Source: an uncultured Oscillospiraceae bacterium (GTDB lineage Bacteria > Bacillota > Clostridia > Oscillospirales > Oscillospiraceae). From it: a stretch of 18,438 bases of DNA. Both the position numbers and the translations under genes were made by a program. Every line of letters begins with the position of its first letter. Within the stretch, counting starts at the first letter, position 1. The notes below the pieces were generated by a model. The model worked only from the letters and a program-made list of their open reading frames with translations, was not told the origin of the DNA and made no database searches. This document shows positions 1 through 6,434 of the stretch, in pieces. Location: contig CAKTPQ010000031.1 of NCBI GenBank assembly GCA_934591745.1, positions 1 through 18,438 on the forward strand. Reading direction: 5' to 3'.

Positions 1-51
1 CAGTCCCGCCTTCAGGTTTGTACCGCCGATATCTACACCCACATACTTCAT
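1..51 (-). CDS. ROK-family glucokinase, N-terminal fragment (cut by window edge)
   Basis: Only the first 17 codons are in the window, read leftward from ATG at 51. They encode MKYVGVDIGGTNLKAGL, the N-terminal phosphate-1 ATP-binding motif (DIGGTN) of ROK/ASKHA sugar kinases; the DIGGTNLKAG form is typical of Firmicutes glucokinases, which phosphorylate cytoplasmic glucose. The start codon overlaps the hprK stop by one base (TAATG), so the two genes are probably translationally coupled. A glucokinase behind HPr kinase fits a carbon-control operon. Other ROK members (repressors, other hexose kinases) cannot be excluded from 17 residues, although a repressor would normally begin with a helix-turn-helix instead. 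Confidence 0.75.
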   Translation of the reverse strand, partial: MKYVGVDIGGTNLKAGL

Positions 52-1007
52 TACTTTGCCCTGTTCTCCTTTATCATGGCGTCCATTTTGCTGTCAAACT
101 GGGTGACAAAATCCCGCGCCGCGTTGTATCCGTATTTCATCTGCCGGTTTTTCATGGTAGCGATCTCTACGATGCCCGCCAGGTTCCGTCCCGGCCGCAC
201 CGGGATGGTGACGATGGGCAGCTCCACGCCCAGCATCTCGTACTTCTCCTCGCCCAGCCCCAGCCGATCGTAGAACTTGCCGTCCACCCACTGCTCCAGC
301 TGGATGACCAAATCGATCTCCGTGTCGAACTGCACAGCGCCCATACCGAACAGCTGCTGCACGTCGATGACGCCCACGCCCCGGATCTCGATGTAATGCC
401 GGATGATCTCCGGCGCCGTGCCGAACAGGCTGTTGGAGATGCGCCGTATCTCCACGGCGTCGTCCGCCACCAGCCGGTGGCCGCGCTTGAGCAGCTCGAT
501 GGCCGTCTCGCTCTTGCCGATGCCGGAGTCGCCCAGGATCAGAACGCCTTGGCCGTAAATGTTCATCAGCACGCCGTGGCGGGCGATCTGAGGCGCCATG
601 GCACGGTTCAGATAGTCGATGAGCTTACTGGTGACATCCACCGTGGACTCCGCCGAGCGCAGCAGTGTGCGGTCGTGTTTCTCCGCCATCTGCACCAGCT
701 CCGCCGGGGCTTCCATGTCCCTGGCGATGATCAGCGCCGGGAACGGGTAGCTCAGCAGCTTGTTGAACACGCGGGTGCGCTCCGCTTCCGTCATCCGGTC
801 CAGATAGCGCATCTCGCCCCGGCCCAGGATCTGCAGGCGTTTGTCATCAAAATAATCGTAAAAGCCCACCAGCTGCAGGGCCGGCCGGTTCACGTCCGAA
901 ATGGTCACAACGGTGTTGTCAAAATCCCGGCCCTTGTGGAGGATCTCCATGCAAAATATCTCCACCATCTTTTTCAGGCTGGCCGGCGTGCGTTTGACTT
1001 TTTCCAT
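51..1007 (-). CDS. hprK: HPr kinase/phosphorylase
   Basis: Bifunctional enzyme that phosphorylates Ser46 of HPr and removes the phosphate, the central switch of carbon catabolite control in Firmicutes. The 318-residue length is normal for the family. Visible motifs are His144-Gly145 just before the core, the P-loop GDSGIGKS (159-166), the acidic pair D182-D183, the family signature IEIRGVGVIDV (206-216) and RPGRN (271-275). The N-terminal part (about 1-130) is the usual HPrK N domain. The ATG at 1007 has a GGGAGG ribosome binding site a few bases upstream. A SigA-type promoter lies at 1071-1099. The stop overlaps the start of a glucokinase gene, so both are likely one transcript. Confidence 0.97.
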   Translation of the reverse strand: MEKVKRTPASLKKMVEIFCMEILHKGRDFDNTVVTISDVNRPALQLVGFYDYFDDKRLQILGRGEMRYLDRMTEAERTRVFNKLLSYPFPALIIARDMEAPAELVQMAEKHDRTLLRSAESTVDVTSKLIDYLNRAMAPQIARHGVLMNIYGQGVLILGDSGIGKSETAIELLKRGHRLVADDAVEIRRISNSLFGTAPEIIRHYIEIRGVGVIDVQQLFGMGAVQFDTEIDLVIQLEQWVDGKFYDRLGLGEEKYEMLGVELPIVTIPVRPGRNLAGIVEIATMKNRQMKYGYNAARDFVTQFDSKMDAMIKENRAK

Positions 1008-1070
1008 ACAGATGCCTCCCGTGAGCCGCCCGCCGGAAACCCCAGCAGGGGCACTGAATAATCACTTTAT

Positions 1071-1099
1071 ATTATATCTTGTATCCCCCTGTTTCGCAA
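1071..1099 (-). promoter_or_regulatory. SigA-type promoter for hprK
   Basis: Reading leftward, TTGCGA (1099-1094) and TATAAT (1076-1071) are separated by 17 bp. The predicted start near 1064 leaves a leader of about 57 nt before hprK. It is divergent from the rpmB promoter, with the -35 boxes about 45 bp apart. Confidence 0.75.
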
Positions 1100-1144
1100 C
1101 ACTTTCCCCTTTCAAAAAAATTTCGTTTTTTTGTCAAATAGTGC

Positions 1145-1173
1145 TTGCAATTCACCGCGTTATCTGTTATTAT
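1145..1173 (+). promoter_or_regulatory. Extended -10 promoter for rpmB
   Basis: TTGCAA (1145-1150), 17-bp spacer, TATTAT (1168-1173) with an extended -10 TGT immediately before it (1165-1167). Transcription would begin near 1180. Confidence 0.75.
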
Positions 1174-1180
1174 ATCAACT

Positions 1181-1195
1181 GCTTGCGATGCAAGC
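1181..1195 (+). promoter_or_regulatory. Small hairpin at the 5' end of the rpmB mRNA
   Basis: GCTTGC-GAT-GCAAGC forms a 6-bp stem with a 3-nt loop (7 bp if the flanking U-G pair counts). It falls at the predicted transcript start, so it could stabilise the 5' end or take part in regulation. The stem is short and may be chance. Confidence 0.4.
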
Positions 1196-1229
1196 GACCG
1201 TATGTTACAACAGCAAGGAGGTGCAACGG

Positions 1230-1418
1230 ATGGCTAAGTGCGAATTTTGCGACAAGGGCGTGACCTTCGGTATCAAGGTTTCTCACTCCCACCGGCGTTC
1301 CAATCGTCCCTGGAAGCCCAATGTCAAGCGCGTGAAGGCAGTGATCAACGGCACGCCTCGCCATGTATATGTTTGTACCCGGTGCCTGCGTTCCGGCAAA
1401 GTTACCCGCGCAATCTGA
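1230..1418 (+). CDS. rpmB: 50S ribosomal protein L28, zinc-binding form
   Basis: Structural protein of the large ribosomal subunit, 62 residues, beginning MAKCEFCDKG. It carries two CxxC pairs (C4/C7 and C49/C52), marking it as the zinc-binding (C+) form rather than the cysteine-free paralogue some bacteria use under zinc starvation. The start at 1230 is chosen because the ribosome binding site AAGGAGGTG (1214-1222) sits 7 bases upstream; the longer open frame to the left has no such site and would add a non-homologous extension. The gene is monocistronic, with its own promoter and a strong terminator, and is the only rightward gene in the window. Confidence 0.97.
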   Translation: MAKCEFCDKGVTFGIKVSHSHRRSNRPWKPNVKRVKAVINGTPRHVYVCTRCLRSGKVTRAI

Positions 1419-1446
1419 GTTGACCAGCGCCTGAACTGTACAGACA

Positions 1447-1476
1447 AAAGCCCTGCGGAGCATTCCGCAGGGCTTT
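1447..1476 (+). terminator. Rho-independent terminator after rpmB
   Basis: A perfect 13-bp stem (1447-1459 with 1464-1476) around the loop GCAT, ending in a T-rich run (CTTTCTTC). It begins 28 bases after the rpmB stop. Confidence 0.9.
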
Positions 1477-1545
1477 CTTCATGCCGTCCCTCCGGATCCG
1501 CAGAAGCAGCCGCCTCGGCGAGCACACGGTATATTTCAGGATCCG

Positions 1546-1604
1546 CTGCATGATGCACTTCATGATGAACGCTTTTTACTGCATGATGCATGCATCATGC
1601 AGTA
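1546..1604. repeat. Palindromic repeat cluster between rpmB and yebC
   Basis: CTGCATGATGCA occurs directly at 1546-1557 and 1579-1590 and inverted at 1591-1602. The last two copies form a perfect 28-bp palindrome without a loop (1577-1604, half-site TACTGCATGATGCA). Between them lies TTCATGATGAA (1559-1569), an inverted repeat around a central G. It sits between two converging terminators, so neither flanking gene needs it. It could be an operator or a remnant of a lost element; the function is unknown. Confidence 0.6.
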
Positions 1605-1606
1605 TA

Positions 1607-1652
1607 AAAACAGGTGTCCGCACCCCCGGTAAGGGACGCGGACACCTGTTTT
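1607..1652 (-). terminator. Terminator after yebC
   Basis: A 15-bp perfect stem (1607-1621 with 1638-1652) with a 16-nt loop, A-tract on one side and T-tract on the other, so it can act in both directions. It lies 28 bases past the yebC stop and would end the trmK-nif3-yebC transcript. Confidence 0.88.
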
Positions 1653-1679
1653 CATGTATCGGTGATCCGGACGACCTGA

Positions 1680-2414
1680 TCAATCCTGCTGCCAGTTATG
1701 CCAGACGTTCTGCACGTCCTCGTTGTCGTCCAGCATGTCCAGCAGCTTGGTCATGCTGCGGACGTCGTCCTCGTTGGTCATAGTGATGTAGTTCTGAGGC
1801 ACCATCTCGATCTCGGCGCTCTCGAAGGTATAGCCCTTCTCCTCCAGCGCTTTGACCACATCGTTGAAGCTGTCCGGGTCGGTGGTGACCTCGAACACGG
1901 GGCCGTCGGCCTCCATGTCCTCGGCGCCGGCGTCCAGCGCGTCCATCATGACGGTATCCTCATCCAGCTCTTCGTCCTCGTTGTTGATAACGATGACGCC
2001 CTTGCGGTCAAAGGACCAGCTGACGCAGCCCTGCGCGCCCATGCCCTTGCCGAACTTATCGAAATAGTGGCGGATCTCCGGAGCGGTGCGCTGGCGGTTG
2101 TCGGTCAGTGCCTCCACGATGACGGCGATGCCGCAGGGGCCGTAGCCCTCGTAGGTGACGGCCTCGTAGTTGTCGGTATTGCCGGAGCCCAGAGCCTTGT
2201 CAATGGTGCGCTTGATGTTATCGTTGGGCATATTGGCCGCCTTGGCCTTGGCCACCACGGTGGCCAGCCGGGAGTTGTTGGCGGGGTCGCCGCTGCCGCC
2301 CTGCTTGACAGCCACGATGATCTCCTTGGCGATCTTCGTAAAGGTAGCGGAACGCTTGGCGTCAGCCGCGCCCTTGGTCTTTTGGATATTGTGCCACTTG
2401 GAATGTCCGGACAT
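1680..2414 (-). CDS. yebC: YebC/PmpR family protein (TACO1-like)
   Basis: A 244-residue protein of the usual family length, beginning with the hallmark MSGHSKWHNIQKTKGAADAK and followed by the conserved AKEIIVAVKQGG stretch. The family was long annotated as a transcriptional regulator; the mitochondrial relative TACO1 and recent bacterial work link it to translation of difficult sequences on the ribosome. It is cytoplasmic. The ATG at 2414 has AAAGGAGAAG upstream and lies 3 nt after the Nif3-like stop codon, making yebC the last gene of trmK-nif3-yebC, closed by a strong terminator. Confidence 0.95.
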   Translation of the reverse strand: MSGHSKWHNIQKTKGAADAKRSATFTKIAKEIIVAVKQGGSGDPANNSRLATVVAKAKAANMPNDNIKRTIDKALGSGNTDNYEAVTYEGYGPCGIAVIVEALTDNRQRTAPEIRHYFDKFGKGMGAQGCVSWSFDRKGVIVINNEDEELDEDTVMMDALDAGAEDMEADGPVFEVTTDPDSFNDVVKALEEKGYTFESAEIEMVPQNYITMTNEDDVRSMTKLLDMLDDNEDVQNVWHNWQQD

Positions 2415-2417
2415 AGT

Positions 2418-3203
2418 TTACTTCTCCTTTATGCAGTATTGGATGACCTCACGGCTGTGTGCGGTCGTTTTTATAACGGTGGCTGCGGGGAACGCCCCTT
2501 GCAGATACTCCACCAGCGGGACGCAGATCACATCCTCCGTGGGGAAATGCCCAGCGTCGATGAGGTTCAGCGCCGTGGTATCCAGAAAATCGTGATACCG
2601 CAGGTCGGAGGTCACAAAGGTGTCGCAGCCGGCGGCAATAGCCTGGGAAATATAGTCGCCGCAGGCGCCGCCGCCCACCGCCACGCGGTGGACAGGCTTA
2701 CCGCAGTCCGTATACCGAAGGCCATTGCATCCTAAAGATTCTATCACAAAATGGGTGAACTCCACAAGGGGTATTTCGCATTTTAACGTGCCGATCCGCC
2801 CGATTTTTTCTTCTGTCAGTGGAGAAAGGCCCTGAAGGCCCAGTTTTTCGGCCAGCACATCGTTGACGCCGCCGTCTGCCGCGTCCAGATTGGTGTGCAT
2901 GCATATAGCGGAGATGCGGTTTTCCGCCAGTTTTATCAGGATACGGCCCTGCCGGTCGTCGGTGCGCAGGGTCTGGACCGGATACCATGTACAGTTCATC
3001 ACCGGGTGATGGGACACGATGAGCTCAAAGCCACCGTCTACGGCCTCCTGCACCACCTGCTCGGTGATGTCCAGCGACACAAGAATACGGCGCACCTCCC
3101 TGTCGGGGTCTCCCACCAGATGACCCACGTTGTCCCAGCTTTCCGCCAGATGGCGGGGCGCCCAGTCAAAGAGCTTTCGCTCCACTTGCTGTACAGTTAT
3201 CAT
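2418..3203 (-). CDS. Nif3-like dinuclear metal centre protein (short form)
   Basis: Member of the Nif3/YqfO (DUF34) family, 261 residues, cytoplasmic hexamer-forming metal-binding protein; biochemical role still uncertain, with a suggested link to GTP cyclohydrolase-like or metal-handling functions. Expected metal ligands are visible: H65-H66 in SHHP, H103 and D107 in MHTNLDAA, and H219/E223 in GHFPTE. It lacks the PII-like insertion that makes Bacillus YqfO about 370 residues, so it is the compact form. The ATG overlaps the trmK stop (ATGA), indicating translational coupling; the trmK-nif3 pairing is widely conserved in Firmicutes. Confidence 0.93.
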   Translation of the reverse strand: MITVQQVERKLFDWAPRHLAESWDNVGHLVGDPDREVRRILVSLDITEQVVQEAVDGGFELIVSHHPVMNCTWYPVQTLRTDDRQGRILIKLAENRISAICMHTNLDAADGGVNDVLAEKLGLQGLSPLTEEKIGRIGTLKCEIPLVEFTHFVIESLGCNGLRYTDCGKPVHRVAVGGGACGDYISQAIAAGCDTFVTSDLRYHDFLDTTALNLIDAGHFPTEDVICVPLVEYLQGAFPAATVIKTTAHSREVIQYCIKEK

Positions 3204-3895
3204 ACTTTACACCTCTTTTTCTCCAGTTCCTCCGCCAGCGCATCCATCCGCGCTGCCTGCGCGGCGGCATCCGGAGCGCTGCTGCGGCGCAGTCCCTCCG
3301 CCGAGCGGCGCAGCTTAGCCGCGTGCTCCGACAGGTAGGCACCGTACAGTGGGTCGCTCTCCAGCAGAACGCCGCACAGGGCCTCCGCCTCCGTCAGGGC
3401 GCGGTGTTTGCCGCCCGTCACCGTCAGGACAGGATAGAGGCGGCCCTTGTCCTCCACCAGGTGTTCGTCTGTAAAGGTATATCCATTGTCAGCCAGCCAA
3501 TGGCGCAGGTCAGCGGCCTTTGTCATGGGCTGGAGCAGCAGCGTGTGGCGGCCGTCCTTTGTCCATGGGGCATTCTGCAGGATGGTCATGATCGTCTCGC
3601 CGCCCATGCCTGCGATGACGATGACATCCGTCTCCTCCGGGGCAATGGCGGACAGGCCGGGACACAGGCGGAAGTCGATGCCTGCCGCGCCGTACTGCGC
3701 CGCCGTGCGGCGGGCGTGCTCCAACGGCTCCGCTCCGATGTCGGAGGCGATGGCGGCGGTGATCCGCCCTTGCTGCAGCAGCGACACCGGCAGGTAGCCG
3801 TGGTCGGTGCCCACGTCCGTCAGGCGGCAGCCCTCCGGCACCAGCCGGGCCAGTAGGGCCAGACGGGGCTGCAGGGCCAGTTGTTTATACTCCAT
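3200..3895 (-). CDS. trmK: tRNA (adenine(22)-N1)-methyltransferase
   Basis: SAM-dependent enzyme that makes m1A at position 22 of bacterial tRNAs. The 231 residues comprise an N-terminal Rossmann methyltransferase domain, with motif I DVGTDHGYLP (27-36), SDIG (51-54) and the family-specific AGMGGETI (95-102), followed by a C-terminal helical region rich in Ala, Arg and Leu (about 180-231) that matches the coiled-coil tail of TrmK. The ATG at 3895 has GAGGGAGAG just upstream. I see no clear promoter directly before it; the upstream 60 bases hold a 12-bp hairpin after the DUF1858 gene, so trmK may depend on read-through from there or on a promoter I did not recognise. Confidence 0.93.
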   Translation of the reverse strand: MEYKQLALQPRLALLARLVPEGCRLTDVGTDHGYLPVSLLQQGRITAAIASDIGAEPLEHARRTAAQYGAAGIDFRLCPGLSAIAPEETDVIVIAGMGGETIMTILQNAPWTKDGRHTLLLQPMTKAADLRHWLADNGYTFTDEHLVEDKGRLYPVLTVTGGKHRALTEAEALCGVLLESDPLYGAYLSEHAAKLRRSAEGLRRSSAPDAAAQAARMDALAEELEKKRCKV

Positions 3896-3917
3896 TTCTC
3901 TCCCTCAACACAGAAAG

Positions 3918-3945
3918 CGCCACGCATACAGCCGTATGCGTGGCG
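3918..3945 (-). terminator. Hairpin between DUF1858 gene and trmK (weak terminator or attenuator)
   Basis: CGCCACGCATAC (3918-3929) pairs perfectly with 3934-3945 around the loop AGCC. Reading leftward it is followed by CTTTCTGTG, a poor U-tract, so termination is probably partial. Confidence 0.6.
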
Positions 3946-3955
3946 GCTCGTCTGC

Positions 3956-4168
3956 TTATTCCGCGACAGGCTTGTTGGCTTCCTCGTTGACGACGGCCAG
4001 CAGCTTGTCCACGTCGATGCCGTGGACGGCGCAGGCCTCCTCCACCGTCTCGCCACGGGAGGAGGGGCAGCCCAGGCAGTGCATGCCGATGGACAGGAAG
4101 ATGGGCGCCGTCTGGGGGGCAACATCCAGAATATCACCGATAATGGTGTCTTTCGTGATCTCGATCAT
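3956..4168 (-). CDS. DUF1858 / hybrid-cluster-associated redox disulfide domain protein
   Basis: A 70-residue single-domain protein of the DUF1858 family. The central GMHCLGCPSS (28-37) and later EEAC (43-46) provide C31, C34 and C46; the CxxC pair is the presumed redox-active disulfide or metal site. In other anaerobes the domain is found beside or fused to hybrid cluster proteins, hence a suspected role in redox or nitrogen-oxide stress, but no partner is present here. The start is supported by GGAGG about 9 bases upstream. It has its own promoter (4201-4229) overlapped by a palindrome, implying individual regulation. It is probably cytoplasmic: no signal peptide. Confidence 0.88.
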   Translation of the reverse strand: MIEITKDTIIGDILDVAPQTAPIFLSIGMHCLGCPSSRGETVEEACAVHGIDVDKLLAVVNEEANKPVAE

Positions 4169-4194
4169 GTGAATAACCTCCGTATGATAGTTGT

Positions 4195-4209
4195 GGGTAT
4201 AGTATACCC
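4195..4209. promoter_or_regulatory. Palindromic operator candidate over the DUF1858 promoter
   Basis: GGGTATA-G-TATACCC, perfect 7-bp arms around one base, covers the -10 box TATACT. Position and symmetry suit a dimeric repressor; the regulator is not identifiable from the window. Confidence 0.5.
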
Positions 4210-4229
4210 CAATATCCCGCGGGTTTCAA
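4201..4229 (-). promoter_or_regulatory. SigA-type promoter for the DUF1858 gene
   Basis: TTGAAA (4229-4224), 17-bp spacer, TATACT (4206-4201). The spacer contains the palindrome CCCGCGGG (4216-4223). Confidence 0.75.
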
Positions 4230-4249
4230 CAGAATTTTTGGAAGAAAAG

Positions 4250-4281
4250 AAAGGATACGCGCCTTTTGGCGCGTATCCTTT
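4250..4281 (-). terminator. Terminator after the zinc-ribbon gene
   Basis: AAAGGATACGCGCC (4250-4263) pairs with 4268-4281 around a 4-nt loop; leftward it runs into TTTCTTTTC. It closes the sigH-zinc ribbon unit and insulates the DUF1858 promoter. Confidence 0.9.
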
Positions 4282-4313
4282 TTCATATCATGATCGATAG
4301 TGTGCAGAATGAC

Positions 4314-4592
4314 TCAGCCGTTCTCGCGCATCTCAGCGAAGCAGGCGCTGCAGTAAACGGGACGGTCGCTCTTGGGCTCGAAGGGCACCTTGGCCTCGCC
4401 GCCGCACTTGGCGCAGACAGCGGTGAAGTACTCACGGGGACCGCGGGCAGCGTTCTTGCGAGCGTCGCGGCAGGCCTTGCAGCGCTGGGGCTCGTTCTGG
4501 AAGCCGCGCTCAGCGTAGAACTCCTGCTCACCGGCGGTGAACACGAACTCGTTGCCGCACTCTTTGCACACTAAAGTCTTGTCTTCGTACAT
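4314..4592 (-). CDS. Small zinc-ribbon protein with four CxxC pairs
   Basis: A 92-residue protein with C9/C12, C38/C41, C60/C63 and C81/C84, enough for two four-cysteine zinc sites. The first half matches the probable zinc-ribbon domain (zf-trcl type: LVCKECGNEFVFTAGEQEFY, then GF..EP.RC..CR), common in Clostridia; the second half is a further CxxC domain. The function is unknown; a nucleic-acid-binding or redox-sensing role is only a guess. The ribosome binding site is AGAGAGGG before ATG. It starts 36 bases after the sigH-like stop with no terminator between, so the two are likely co-transcribed and end at the terminator at 4250-4281. Confidence 0.88.
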   Translation of the reverse strand: MYEDKTLVCKECGNEFVFTAGEQEFYAERGFQNEPQRCKACRDARKNAARGPREYFTAVCAKCGGEAKVPFEPKSDRPVYCSACFAEMRENG

Positions 4593-4628
4593 GATTTTAC
4601 CCTCTCTTTGAGAAAAAATATATTGCGC

Positions 4629-5252
4629 TCAGCCGTTGCTGATGTCGCCGGATAAAAGTTGCCGCGCAATTTTGCGGCGTATGCGCTGCACAGCGTTGTC
4701 CACCGATTTGGGGGACTTGCCAACAGTCTCTGCGATCTCACGGCAGGTGAGACCTTCTAAATAATACCCTAAAATCTTTACCTCGAATTCGGACAACAGC
4801 TTGCGGGCGTTTTCCAACAGACTGGCAGCTTTTTCTCTGTCGATCAGGAGACCCTCCGGATCGGCATTGGCAAAAGAGAGATTCGCGTCAAAGAATGAGG
4901 GATCAAGTGGAACCGCGTGATTCAGCGGTGCATGCTTGCCGGAGGCGGCGGACTTCAGAACGGAGTAAAGCCGGCGGCGGATGCATGTCTCGGCGAAGGT
5001 ATAGAAGGACGCGCCGTGTCCCGGTTCATACTCCCGGATGGCCTTGATGAGGCCGAACATGCCCTCCTGCAGCAGATCCTCGCTGTCGCCCCCCGCCAGA
5101 AAATAGGGGCGGGCGCAGCTGCGCACCAGACGGTGATAGCGTGCAGCCAGCACCTCCTCCGCCAGACGGTTGCCCGCCCGAACGGACGCGCACAGTGCCT
5201 CGTCGCTCTCTGTCATCAGATGGTCATAATCTGCCCGTGTATCATTCACCAT
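4629..5252 (-). CDS. sigH: SigH-like RNA polymerase sigma factor (sigma-70 family, Spo0H type)
   Basis: A 207-residue sigma factor resembling the stationary-phase/sporulation sigma-H. Region 2 (about 30-110) includes DLLQEGMFGLIKAIREY (59-75), the core-binding and -10 recognition helices; GKHAPLN (105-111) matches a characteristic sigma-H segment. Region 4 helix-turn-helix is about 153-198 (LEGLTCREIAETVGKSPKSV). The start given is ATG 5252, but a SigA promoter ends 5 bases before it, leaving no leader and no ribosome binding site; the in-frame ATG at 5216 (residue 13, MTESDEALCASV) also keeps both domains and aligns with other SigH N-termini. A broader sigma-70 assignment is secure; SigH orthology is likely. 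It is followed by a zinc-ribbon gene. Confidence 0.88.
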   Translation of the reverse strand: MVNDTRADYDHLMTESDEALCASVRAGNRLAEEVLAARYHRLVRSCARPYFLAGGDSEDLLQEGMFGLIKAIREYEPGHGASFYTFAETCIRRRLYSVLKSAASGKHAPLNHAVPLDPSFFDANLSFANADPEGLLIDREKAASLLENARKLLSEFEVKILGYYLEGLTCREIAETVGKSPKSVDNAVQRIRRKIARQLLSGDISNG

Positions 5253-5257
5253 AGTGC

Positions 5258-5287
5258 ATTATACCTTTTTACAAAATAATTTGTCAA
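5258..5287 (-). promoter_or_regulatory. Consensus SigA promoter for the sigH-like gene
   Basis: Perfect TTGACA (5287-5282), 18-bp spacer, perfect TATAAT (5263-5258). Only GCACT separates the -10 from the annotated ATG, so transcription would start at about the start codon itself. Confidence 0.8.
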
Positions 5288-5323
5288 GCTATTGCGGAAA
5301 GTTTGTCAAAAATAACCCAAATT

Positions 5324-5349
5324 CGGCAGCCGCTTAGGCGGATATGCCG
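5324..5349 (-). terminator. Possible weak terminator after ruvB
   Basis: CGGCA (5324-5328) with TGCCG (5345-5349) and inner CCGC (5330-5333) with GCGG (5338-5341) make a bulged hairpin 32 bases after the ruvB stop. The leftward tail AATTTGGG is only mildly U-rich. Confidence 0.4.
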
Positions 5350-5380
5350 TTTTGATTTGTCTATTTTGGCGATTCGCTGT

Positions 5381-6421
5381 TCACAAGGACAGCTGCTCCG
5401 GCTCAGGGGTGCTGATGTGCAGGTGCTCGTAAGCCTTCCGCGTCACGCAGCGGCCCCGGGGCGTGCGGGTCAGGAAACCGATCTGCATCAGGTACGGCTC
5501 GTACACATCCTCCAGCGTGACGGACTCCTCGCCGATGGTGGCTGCCAGCGTATCAAGGCCCACTGGGCCGCCGCCGTAGTTCTCGATGATGGCACGGAGC
5601 ATGCGGCGGTCCACCTGATCCAGCCCCAGATGATCCACCTCCAGCGCCAGCAGCGCCTGATCGGCCACCTTGCGGGTGATGACGCCGTCGGCCACCACCT
5701 GGGCAAAGTCCCGGACGCGGCGGAGCATACGGTTGGCGATGCGGGGCGTACCGCGGGAGCGGCGGGCGATCTCCATGGCGCCCTCCGGCTCGATCTCCAC
5801 GTTGAGGATACCGGCGCTGCGCTTCACGATGGTGGACAGCTCCTCCGGCGTGTACAGCTCCAGCCGCAGGGTGACGCCGAAGCGGTCACGCAGCGGGGCG
5901 GACAGGGAGCCGGCCCGGGTGGTGGCGCCGATCAGCGTAAAGCGCGGCAGGTCCAGGCGGATGGAGTTGGCGGAGGGACCCTTGCCGATGATGATATCGA
6001 TGGCGTAGTCCTCCATGGCGGGGTACAAAATTTCCTCCACCGACCGGTTCAGACGGTGGATCTCGTCCACAAACAGGATATCATTTTCATTGAGATTGGT
6101 CAGCAGCGCCGCCAGATCGCCGGGCTTTTCAATGGCAGGACCGGAGGTGATGCGGATGTTGACGCCCATCTCCTGGGCGATGATGCCCGCCAGCGTGGTC
6201 TTACCCAGCCCCGGAGGGCCGTGGAGCAGCACGTGATCCAGCGCCTCCGTGCGGCGGCGGGCGGCCTCGATGAAAATGGACAGGTTCTGCTTGGCCTTCT
6301 CCTGTCCGATATACTCCGCCAGCGTCCGGGGACGGAGAGACGTCTCGCCGGCGTCCTCGTTCAGAAACGTTTTGGCGACGATAGGCTCCTCATAGATGTC
6401 TGCGCCGAAGTCGATGCTCAT
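5381..6421 (-). CDS. ruvB: Holliday junction branch migration ATPase RuvB
   Basis: Hexameric AAA+ motor that drives branch migration of Holliday junctions with RuvA. At 346 residues it is full length. Walker A GPPGLGKT (68-75), Walker B DEIH (119-122), the sensor/arginine-finger segment [18 protein letters not shown] (about 165-182) and the C-terminal winged-helix DNA-binding domain (ending [16 protein letters not shown]) are all present. GGGGAGGGG lies just before ATG 6421, and the gap to the ruvA stop is 13 bases, so it is the third gene of ruvCAB. Confidence 0.98.
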   Translation of the reverse strand: MSIDFGADIYEEPIVAKTFLNEDAGETSLRPRTLAEYIGQEKAKQNLSIFIEAARRRTEALDHVLLHGPPGLGKTTLAGIIAQEMGVNIRITSGPAIEKPGDLAALLTNLNENDILFVDEIHRLNRSVEEILYPAMEDYAIDIIIGKGPSANSIRLDLPRFTLIGATTRAGSLSAPLRDRFGVTLRLELYTPEELSTIVKRSAGILNVEIEPEGAMEIARRSRGTPRIANRMLRRVRDFAQVVADGVITRKVADQALLALEVDHLGLDQVDRRMLRAIIENYGGGPVGLDTLAATIGEESVTLEDVYEPYLMQIGFLTRTPRGRCVTRKAYEHLHISTPEPEQLSL

Positions 6422-6434
6422 GCGGTCCCCTCCC

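Noticed and set aside
1109..1137. Second hprK promoter using TTGACA at 1137-1132
   Set aside because: No acceptable -10 at 16-18 bp; the 1071-1099 promoter explains expression better.
1283..1591. 102-residue minus-strand frame running from the palindrome through rpmB
   Set aside because: It is antisense to rpmB and its terminator, and its histidine-rich start is only the translated palindrome repeat.
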